Shown here piece by piece: positions 34,365 to 41,596 of a DNA stretch of 64,000 nucleotides (position 1 is the first letter of the stretch; each line of letters opens with the position of its first letter). The DNA lies in the NCBI RefSeq assembly GCF_042666875.1, contig NZ_JBHTCX010000002.1:62001-126000 (forward strand). Reading direction: 5' to 3'. This stretch comes from Brachybacterium sp042666875 (GTDB taxonomy: Bacteria; Actinomycetota; Actinomycetes; Actinomycetales; Dermabacteraceae). A model generated the notes under the pieces. That model was not told the DNA's origin. It did no database searches and saw only the letters and a list, made by a program, of their open reading frames with translations. The position numbers and the translations under genes were made by a program.

Positions 34365-36106
34365 TGAGCACGTCCCTCCGCGTCCAGCATGTCCCGCGCC
34401 ACCGCCGAGTCGGGGCCGTCCCCTCCAGCAGCACGAAGCTGCTGCAGGCCAGTGTGCTGATGGCCTCCGGCTCGGTGGTCTCGCGCATGCTCGGCTTCGT
34501 GCGGAACTTCCTGTTCGGCACCATCTTCACCGGCTCCATGTCTGCCGTCGCCAACGCCTTCAGCGCTGCGAACGTCCTGCCCAACACCATCTGGCTGCTC
34601 GTCGGGGGCGGCACCCTGAACGCGATCCTGGTGCCGGCGATCGTGCGCGCCGTCAAGCGTCCCGATCGCGGCAGCGACTACATCTCCCGGCTGATGACGC
34701 TGGTGGCCGCCGTCGCCCTGGGGATCACGGCCATCTGCACCCTGCTGGTGCCGCTGCTGCTGACCGTCACCAGCGGCGTGCTGCCCCCGGCGACGTTCGC
34801 GCTCGCGGTGCAGCTGGGCTACTGGATGATGCCGCAGATCTTCTTCTCGGCGCTGTACGTCATGTGCGGCCAGCTGCTGAATGCGCACGACTCCTTCGGT
34901 CCGTACCAGTGGGCACCCGTGCTCAACAACCTCGTCGCCATCCTCGGCGCCGCGATGTTCCTGGGCGTGTGGGGGAAGGTCGGCTCCCCGGACGAATGGA
35001 CCATGCCGATGGTCATCGCGATGGCCGCGATCAACGTCGGCGGATCCGCGGCACAGGTGCTGTTCCTGTTCTGGTACGTCAAGAAGCTCGACCTGCGGCT
35101 GCGCCCGCGCTGGGGCTTCCGCGGGCTGGGGCTGGGCAAGCTGAGCCGGATCGGGCTGTGGACGCTGGCCATGCTGGGTCTGGGTCAGCTGGGCATCTGG
35201 TCCTCGCGATGGGCCACCGGCGACGCGGTGCGGATGACGGAGCAGCTGGCGGACCAGCCGGACCTCGCGGCCCGGTACCCGGCGCTGCTGACCATGGAGT
35301 GGGCCTACCTCGCGTTCATGCTGCCGCAGGGCATCATCGCCGTCACCCTGGTCACGGCCACGTTCCCGTCGCTCTCACGGCACGCGGCCGAGGGCGAGCA
35401 CGCCGGGGCGCTGGACCGCTATGCCGAGACCAACCGGCTGCTGGCGGTGCCGATGGTGCTGTGCACGGCCGTGTTCATCGCCCTGTCGGGGCCGATCATG
35501 TGGGTGATCGGCGGCGGCACCGGGGAGATCGGGGCCCGCGCCAACGGCACGGTGCTGATCGGCTACATCCTGGGCCTGGTGCCGTTCGCGTCGCTCTACC
35601 TCATCAAGCGCGTCTTCTACGCCTACGAGGACGCACGCACGCCGTTCCTCACGCAGATCCCGATCACGGTGATCTCCTTGCTCTCGGTGCCGATCATCCT
35701 CACGACGGTGGACCCGAAGTGGGCGGCATTCTCCGCCGCGGCCTTCACGAGCTTCGGGAACCTGATCGCCTGGATCCTGGCCGCCTGGCAGCTGCGCCGC
35801 CACGCGCGCGCCGTGGGCACCACGCCGCCGCAGCTCGCCGTGGGCGCGAGGGTGCTGGGCAAGCTGCTCAGCGCCGCCGTGGTCAGCTGGGCGGTCGGCA
35901 CGGGACTGGTCGCCCTGGCCGGGGACCTGTTCTGGGTCCACCGGGTCCTGGCAGCGGGGCTCGGCGCGATCGTCGCGGCCGTCATGACGGCCGTGTTCGT
36001 GGCCCTGGCGTGGCTGATGAACGTGGCCGAGGTGCGGATGCTCGTGGGCTACGCCCAGCGAGCGACCAATAAGCTGGCCCGCCGTGGTCCGAGAGTGAGC
36101 TCGTAG
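34364..36106 (+). CDS. murJ: Lipid II flippase MurJ (MviN family)
   Basis: 580 residues with about 14 transmembrane segments. The N-terminus has 'ASVLMASGSVVSRMLGFVRNFLFGTIFTGSMSAVANAFSAANVLPNTIWLLVGGGTLNAILVPAIV', the MurJ signature with the essential Arg residues. It moves lipid II to the outer face of the membrane for peptidoglycan synthesis. In mycobacteria MviN is fused to an intracellular pseudokinase and an extracellular domain; here those parts are in the next gene. The ATG follows a strong AGGAGG and overlaps the upstream stop. Confidence 0.96.
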   Translation: MSTSLRVQHVPRHRRVGAVPSSSTKLLQASVLMASGSVVSRMLGFVRNFLFGTIFTGSMSAVANAFSAANVLPNTIWLLVGGGTLNAILVPAIVRAVKRPDRGSDYISRLMTLVAAVALGITAICTLLVPLLLTVTSGVLPPATFALAVQLGYWMMPQIFFSALYVMCGQLLNAHDSFGPYQWAPVLNNLVAILGAAMFLGVWGKVGSPDEWTMPMVIAMAAINVGGSAAQVLFLFWYVKKLDLRLRPRWGFRGLGLGKLSRIGLWTLAMLGLGQLGIWSSRWATGDAVRMTEQLADQPDLAARYPALLTMEWAYLAFMLPQGIIAVTLVTATFPSLSRHAAEGEHAGALDRYAETNRLLAVPMVLCTAVFIALSGPIMWVIGGGTGEIGARANGTVLIGYILGLVPFASLYLIKRVFYAYEDARTPFLTQIPITVISLLSVPIILTTVDPKWAAFSAAAFTSFGNLIAWILAAWQLRRHARAVGTTPPQLAVGARVLGKLLSAAVVSWAVGTGLVALAGDLFWVHRVLAAGLGAIVAAVMTAVFVALAWLMNVAEVRMLVGYAQRATNKLARRGPRVSS

Positions 36107-36161
36107 CATGGAAGGCGCTCGTGACGGGCGCACGCCCGCAGGACGAGGAGAAGGACGGTCC

Positions 36162-38936
36162 GTGAACACGACTGAGCAACAGGACGCGCTGCGTTCCCGG
36201 TGGACCCTGGAGGGGACGATCCCTCTGGCCGGTGTCGCCGACGGCGCCGCGTGGCATCGCGCCCGATCGGTGGCCACCGGTGAGAGCGTCACCCTGTTCA
36301 TCGTGCGCGGCCCGGCCGCTCTCGAGGCCGCCGACGCCGTCCGCCGCGCCTATCTGGTCGAGGACCCGCACCTGGTTCCCGTGCGCGACATCGTGGTGCT
36401 CGAGGGCTCGGACGAGAACCCTGGCGATGCCGGCCCCGCCCGCGCCGCCGAGGGTACCGGTGGAGTCGACGGGGAGGCGCGGACCGGGGAGGGGCCGACC
36501 GGGGAGGGGCCGATGACGATCGTCGAGTACCCGCCGCCACCCGCGCCGCCGCTCGCTGCCCTGCTGGGCAAGGGGCCGCTGCACCCGGAGACGGCCCGCT
36601 CGATCATCGGCGAGGCCGCGACCGGCCTGGAGGTCGCCCGCCGCCGCGGGGTGCGCCACCAGTTCCTGGATTCCAACCGCGTGTTCGTCGACACGGCCTC
36701 GGGCGAGGTCTCGGTGCTCGGCGTGGGCGTGGAGGCGGCTGCGCACACCAACCTCGACCGCTCGCGCGAGGTCGCCTCCTTCCAGGACACCGCGGCCCTG
36801 GTCGCGCTGCTGTATCGCGCGCTCACCGGCCGCAGTCCGCAGCACGACGCCTCGGGAACCGTGCCGCGACCCTCGTCGATCGTGGACACCGAGATCCCGG
36901 CGGATCTCGACCTGCTGTGCGACCTGGTGCTGAACGAGACGGCCGACGACATCCCCGAGACCACCCGCGGGCTGATCGCCGCCCTCGAGCCGTGGCAGTC
37001 CATCCCGGTCACGCTCGAGGCGTACCCGCGCGGGAGCCGCCCGGCCGGCCCCTCGCAGCAGCACGGGGAGCCGGGCAGGACGGACGAGCGAGGCGAGCCG
37101 GACAAACCGTCCGTGACGGACGAGCGGGGCGAGCCGGTCGAGCCGTCCCACCCGGTCGAACCGTCCGAACCGGTCGAGCCGGACGAGGACACGGTCGTCC
37201 GCCCGGCCGGCCCTGGCACGGAGGCCCACTCCGCTGCCGGTCCCACCACCGCTGGAGCGCTGGCAGCGGCCGGCGCCGTCGGTGCGGCGACCTCTCAGAC
37301 GACTCCGCCCGGCTCGACGCCCGGCCCCGTGCCACCGGTGGATACCGCGCGCGACCAGGCCCCGAGCGCCGCAGCATCCGCGCCGGCAGCTGAGCCTGCG
37401 GTGGCAGCGGCCCGCGGGGCCGCGCCGGGCCCTGCAGGTGCTGCGAAGCCGGAGGACACGACCAAGCCGGTGGACACAGCGGAGCCTGCGAAGACCGAGG
37501 AGACCGCTCAGACGTCGGCCGAGGCCCGAGGGCTGGTGGAGGATCTCCACCTGGACGAGAAGCGGTCCAGCAGTCCGTTCCCCGGTCAGCTCGACATCAC
37601 GCCGCCGCGTCCCACCACCCCTGCCGCTCCCGAGCCGCAGGAGGCGCCGGCGGCGTCGGACCGCACGCAGCCGTCGGAGCCGTCGCACTCCGCCCACGCC
37701 CCGCAGTCCGGCTCCCCGGAGCAGTCATCGGCCCCTGCCGCAGCGGGAGCGGGCGCCGTCGCCGCCGGAGGTGTGGCCGCCGGCTCGCAATCGGTCGACC
37801 CGGGCATCCCCGCGCGCACCGCAGGCACCCAGTGGCCGCTGACTCCGGTCCACGACGCCGAAGCCGCCGATCCGCTCTCGCCGTCACAGGCTCCGGAACA
37901 CAGCACGGCACCTCCCGAGCAGCCGCGTCGGACCTCGCCCGAGCATCCCGACGCGAGCGGTGTGTCCGATACGCAGACCCCGCAGCAGGATGAGGACGCA
38001 GCGGCTGACGAGGCGGCGACTCCCACCTCGGCCGGCCCGGTCCATCACACACCCAGCGCCGGGTCACCGGCACCGATGGCGGTCTCGGGACGCACCGAGT
38101 CCCTGGCGCCGGTGGTCAGCGACGGCCCCATCGTGGTGCGCGGTCGCGATCGCTCCGCCCTGGAGGATCCGCCCGAGGAGGCCACGGTGCCGTCGGGCCG
38201 CGGCACGCTGTTCCGCGACGTGGTCGGCATCGCTGTCGACGCCGACGACCCCGAAACCTACGCACTGGGCCCGACGCAGGCCGAGGAACGCTCCCGGCAG
38301 TCGCAGTGGATCCTCATCGGCGGCGTGCTGGTGGTCATCGTGGCCCTGGTGTTCGCGCTGACCACCGTCACGTCCGGGCTGCGCGAACGCATGGCCAACC
38401 CGCTGGACACCTCGCCCGTCGCCTCACCCACGGAGACCGAGACGGACGAGGCGCCGGTCGAGCCCACCCAGGACACCGAGGAACCCGAGCTGCCCGCCGC
38501 GCAGATCGGCGACATCGAGCTGTTCGCGCAGGGCACTGATCAGCCGCCGGACAACGCCGACCAGCAGGAGCGGATCACCGACGGGGACCCCGGCACCTTC
38601 TGGTCCACCAAGTACTACGCGAGCCCCGACTACGGCGGCCTGAAGGACGGCGTCGGCGTCCGGGTGAATCTGGTGGAGCAGTCGAAGCTCTCGGCGGTGA
38701 CCGTCACCACCGCCCGCAACAGCGGCGGGACGCTGGAGCTGCGCGCCGTCAACGACGACGGCTCCCCGGGGGACGTCCTGGCCAGCGGCGAGTTCGCCGG
38801 AGACGGTGAGGTCCGTCTGGAGCCGGGCGAGCCCGTGGAGACGGACCAGGTCATCCTGTGGCCCAGCGACCTGCCGCCCGACAGCGAGGAGTCCGGCAAG
38901 TTCCGGGCCCGCATCGCGGAGATCCGCGTCGAATGA
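36162..38936 (+). CDS. Pseudokinase-like membrane protein partner of MurJ
   Basis: 924 residues from the GTG at 36162 (GAGGAGAAGGA upstream). The N-terminal 290 residues have a protein-kinase-like fold in which the key residues are missing: no VAIK lysine ('VTLFIVRGP'), 'VRHQFLDSNRVFVD' where HRDxKxxN is expected and 'VLGVGVE' where DFG is expected. A linker of about 400 residues is Pro/Thr/Glu/Ala-rich with repeats (EPVEPS). One membrane helix ('WILIGGVLVVIVALVFALTTV', about residue 715) precedes an extracellular jelly-roll/discoidin-like domain ('DGDPGTFWSTKYYASPDYGG'). The layout equals the C-terminal part of mycobacterial MviN, here as a separate gene. Confidence 0.85.
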   Translation: MNTTEQQDALRSRWTLEGTIPLAGVADGAAWHRARSVATGESVTLFIVRGPAALEAADAVRRAYLVEDPHLVPVRDIVVLEGSDENPGDAGPARAAEGTGGVDGEARTGEGPTGEGPMTIVEYPPPPAPPLAALLGKGPLHPETARSIIGEAATGLEVARRRGVRHQFLDSNRVFVDTASGEVSVLGVGVEAAAHTNLDRSREVASFQDTAALVALLYRALTGRSPQHDASGTVPRPSSIVDTEIPADLDLLCDLVLNETADDIPETTRGLIAALEPWQSIPVTLEAYPRGSRPAGPSQQHGEPGRTDERGEPDKPSVTDERGEPVEPSHPVEPSEPVEPDEDTVVRPAGPGTEAHSAAGPTTAGALAAAGAVGAATSQTTPPGSTPGPVPPVDTARDQAPSAAASAPAAEPAVAAARGAAPGPAGAAKPEDTTKPVDTAEPAKTEETAQTSAEARGLVEDLHLDEKRSSSPFPGQLDITPPRPTTPAAPEPQEAPAASDRTQPSEPSHSAHAPQSGSPEQSSAPAAAGAGAVAAGGVAAGSQSVDPGIPARTAGTQWPLTPVHDAEAADPLSPSQAPEHSTAPPEQPRRTSPEHPDASGVSDTQTPQQDEDAAADEAATPTSAGPVHHTPSAGSPAPMAVSGRTESLAPVVSDGPIVVRGRDRSALEDPPEEATVPSGRGTLFRDVVGIAVDADDPETYALGPTQAEERSRQSQWILIGGVLVVIVALVFALTTVTSGLRERMANPLDTSPVASPTETETDEAPVEPTQDTEEPELPAAQIGDIELFAQGTDQPPDNADQQERITDGDPGTFWSTKYYASPDYGGLKDGVGVRVNLVEQSKLSAVTVTTARNSGGTLELRAVNDDGSPGDVLASGEFAGDGEVRLEPGEPVETDQVILWPSDLPPDSEESGKFRARIAEIRVE

Positions 38937-39502
38937 GACGGCTCGGGTTCCGTTCCTCGTCGCGGCGTCACCGGGGCGGGAGCGGTCCGCGCCGCACGTC
39001 GGTACTGGGCATCCCGGTCCAGCTGATCCTGGTCGCGATGGTGATCGCCGCTCTCCTGGGAGCACTGCTGGCGGCCGCTCTCGAGCAGTCCACCGCCAGT
39101 CGCACCCATTCCGGGTCCTCCGCGGTCGATGCGCCCACGGGCGCCGGGAAGAATTCGTCCGGTCTCCCCGTTATCACGGAGACAACTCTCGGCACCGAGG
39201 TCCAGAGGCTCGTCGACGCCGGCATGATCCAGCCGCCGACCAGCTTCGACGCCACCGAGTGCCTGCGGGAACAAGGAATCCAGGACTCGATCCTGATCAT
39301 GGAGGAGGTGGCGTGGGGCACCGACGAGACGCACGGCTGGCTGCTCGTCCACGGTCCGATGGACCGCGAGACGCTGCGCGCCAACGGCGGCACCGTCTCG
39401 GCGACCGTCGTCCTGCCCAACTGCGGATCGGCCGACGGAGGCGACGTGGACCCGCAGCAGTCACGACTGTGGTCCGGAAGCGTGATGATCGGCTCCCTCT
39501 GA
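38933..39502 (+). CDS. Small membrane-anchored protein of unknown function
   Basis: 189 residues: an Arg-rich cytoplasmic start, one transmembrane helix ('VLGIPVQLILVAMVIAALLGALLAAAL'), then an extracellular domain of about 130 residues with two cysteines ('ATECLREQGI' and 'VLPNCGS') that could form a disulfide. I do not recognise the family. Its ATG overlaps the stop of the pseudokinase gene (ATGA), so it is translationally coupled and belongs to the murJ operon. In many Actinobacteria a sigma factor (sigM) lies at this position; here there is none. Confidence 0.8.
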   Translation: MRRLGFRSSSRRHRGGSGPRRTSVLGIPVQLILVAMVIAALLGALLAAALEQSTASRTHSGSSAVDAPTGAGKNSSGLPVITETTLGTEVQRLVDAGMIQPPTSFDATECLREQGIQDSILIMEEVAWGTDETHGWLLVHGPMDRETLRANGGTVSATVVLPNCGSADGGDVDPQQSRLWSGSVMIGSL

Positions 39503-39620
39503 CGTCACCGACGCACCTCGGTCACGACCGGCCACCGGCGTCTCGCCCTCCTCTGCTCCATACTTGATCGCGGTGCTCCCGCTGACCGACCACGACGCAT
39601 CCCACGGAAGGACATCACCC

Positions 39621-40724
39621 ATGTCGCAGCCCATCCAGGCCCTCAACATCCTCGGGGGCGCCGCCGCCTCGGCGGACACCGCACCGGCGGCCGCACCCGA
39701 GCCCACGGGTGACGAGACCATCCACGAGGTGGTCATCGTCGGTTCGGGGCCTGCCGGCTACACCGCCGCGATCTACACCGCGCGCGCCGAGATGAAGCCC
39801 ATCGTCATCGCGGGCGCGCTCGACGCCGGTGGCGCCCTGATGACCACGACGGACGTCGAGAACTACCCCGGCTTCGTCGACGGCATCCAGGGCCCCGAGC
39901 TCATGACCACGATGCAGGAACAGGCTGAGCGCTTCGGTGCCGAGATCGTCTACGAGGACGCCGTCGACCTCCAGGTCGAGGGAGACGTCAAGACGGTCAC
40001 CCTCGACGACGGCACCGTGTACCGGTCCCGGTCCCTGATCATCTCCACGGGCTCTGCGTACCGCGAACTCGGCGTCGACGGGGAGAAGAAGCTCTCCGGC
40101 AAGGGCGTCAGCTGGTGCGCGACCTGCGATGGGTTCTTCTTCAAGGATCAGGACATCGTGGTGATCGGTGGCGGCGACAGCGCCGTGGAGGAGGCGACGT
40201 TCCTGACCCGCTTCGGCAAGTCCGTCACCCTGGTCCATCGCCGTGATCAGCTGCGCGCCTCGAAGATCATGGCCCGCCGCGCCGAAGCCGATCCCAAACT
40301 CCAGTTCGCGTGGAACAGCGAAGTGGTCAGCATCAACGGGGGCGACAAGGTCGAGTCCGTGACGCTGCGGGACACCGTCACCGGCGAGGAGCGCACCATG
40401 GCGACCTCCGCGGTGTTCGAAGCGATCGGCCACCTTCCCCGCACGGAGCTTTTGCGCGGAAAGCTGGAACTCGACGAGCAGGGTTACATCGTGTGCGAGG
40501 GCCGTTCCACGTACACGTCCGTCCCGGGGGTGTTCGCGGCGGGGGACGTCGTGGACCACACCTACCGCCAGGCCATCACCGCGGCCGGGACCGGATGCCA
40601 GGCGGCGCTGGACGCGGAGCGGTGGTTGACCGATCGCGACGCTCTGGCCGATGCGGAGGCGAAGACGGCGGACCCGGAGGAGACCGTCGTGGTGACTGCC
40701 GAGGCGCAGCCCGCCGCTGGCTGA
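39621..40724 (+). CDS. trxB: Thioredoxin-disulfide reductase
   Basis: 367 residues. FAD-binding 'VVIVGSGPAGYTAAIYTARAEMKPIVI', redox pair Cys166/Cys169 in 'SWCATCDGFFFKDQDIVVIGGGDSAVEEATFL' and NADPH-binding GGGDSA, then 'PGVFAAGDVVDHTYRQAITAAGTGC'. It transfers electrons from NADPH to thioredoxin. The N-terminal 30 residues and the C-terminal 30 residues are low-complexity extensions beyond the usual 310-320 residues. The start ATG 39621 follows GGAAGGACA; a further-upstream TTG was not chosen. The next gene is a thioredoxin-fold protein without the active-site cysteines. Confidence 0.95.
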   Translation: MSQPIQALNILGGAAASADTAPAAAPEPTGDETIHEVVIVGSGPAGYTAAIYTARAEMKPIVIAGALDAGGALMTTTDVENYPGFVDGIQGPELMTTMQEQAERFGAEIVYEDAVDLQVEGDVKTVTLDDGTVYRSRSLIISTGSAYRELGVDGEKKLSGKGVSWCATCDGFFFKDQDIVVIGGGDSAVEEATFLTRFGKSVTLVHRRDQLRASKIMARRAEADPKLQFAWNSEVVSINGGDKVESVTLRDTVTGEERTMATSAVFEAIGHLPRTELLRGKLELDEQGYIVCEGRSTYTSVPGVFAAGDVVDHTYRQAITAAGTGCQAALDAERWLTDRDALADAEAKTADPEETVVVTAEAQPAAG

Positions 40725-40746
40725 GGTGCCGTGATCGCCCGCACCC

Positions 40747-41160
40747 ATGGTTCACGCACCGTCTCAGGCCGTCGTACTGGTCACGTCTGACTGGGCCGGC
40801 CCGGCGAGGCCGGCCCCGACGGTGCTGCGCGAGCTCTCACGACGCTGGGGCAGCACCGTTGCCACGCTCATCATCGACGACCCGCACGAGGACGTGCTGG
40901 ATCGTCTTGAGGTCGACGTGCTCCCGACGTGGCTGGGGTTCGAGCGGGGGGAGGTTCCCGACGACGGGGTGGCCGGCACGGACGTTCACGCGACGGGTTC
41001 CGCGCTCTTGGTCGTCGAGGAACTACGCGGCCTCGGCATGACGGGAGAGGATCTCGTTCTCGCCGGGCCGTGGCGGCTGGTCCACCGCCGCCGCGGTGCG
41101 CTTCCGAAGCACGTGGTCGCCTCCGAGTTCGGCCCGCGCTCGGGGCGGGCCGACGCGTAG
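40747..41160 (+). CDS. Thioredoxin-fold protein lacking both active-site cysteines
   Basis: 137 residues. Residues 14-34 align with the thioredoxin active-site helix, but the WCGPC motif reads W16-A17-G18-P19-A20, with both cysteines replaced by Ala. The cis-Pro motif is kept ('DVLPTWLGF', Pro60). There is no cysteine anywhere in the protein, so it cannot do dithiol chemistry. It sits right after trxB, the position of trxA/trxC in relatives, so it is probably a divergent thioredoxin descendant with a structural or binding role. The residues after 105 (Arg/Gly-rich) have no counterpart in thioredoxin. Confidence 0.82.
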   Translation: MVHAPSQAVVLVTSDWAGPARPAPTVLRELSRRWGSTVATLIIDDPHEDVLDRLEVDVLPTWLGFERGEVPDDGVAGTDVHATGSALLVVEELRGLGMTGEDLVLAGPWRLVHRRRGALPKHVVASEFGPRSGRADA

Positions 41161-41247
41161 CTCTGGAGGGGGAGGCGCCACCGGAAGCTCTCCGCGCAGT
41201 GGCTGTCAAGTTGTCCGAGAACCACCGCAGTGGCGTGCGCGAATAGG

Positions 41248-41329
41248 TTGTGCACAGGGTTATCCACACGGCTGTCCACAGGCGCCGGGCGCGTGGTCCA
41301 CACCGTTGTCCACAACGTGGTGTGGACAA
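41248..41329. promoter_or_regulatory. DnaA-box cluster
   Basis: Six DnaA boxes lie in 82 bp: TTGTGCACA (41248), TTATCCACA (41260, perfect E. coli-type box), CTGTCCACA (41272), TGGTCCACA (41294), TTGTCCACA (41306, perfect) and on the minus strand TTGTCCACA (41321-41329, perfect). TTTTCCACA follows at 41470. The centres are 12, 12, 22, 12 and 15 bp apart, the first three on one helical face. The cluster lies 9.7 kb from dnaA and has more perfect boxes than the dnaA-dnaN gap. Confidence 0.7.
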
Positions 41330-41596
41330 GTCCGGGGTCTCGGTCCGTCCTCAAGGAGAGCGATCGCGGGGCTGACCTGCACAGATGGTCGCTCTAGTGA
41401 TGTACTTCACTCGTTCCCGGCAGTGTTATCTCCACGCGGACCAACTGTGCTGGAACCCGCTTGGCGCACTTTTCCACATCGTTACGCACACTGTGCACGG
41501 TACTCACGTGGATCGGTCCACTGCAGAGCGCGTCAACATCGCACTACTCGGCTACCGACGGAGCCCGCAGCCGTCTACGGGCGTAACTTCCCCGTA

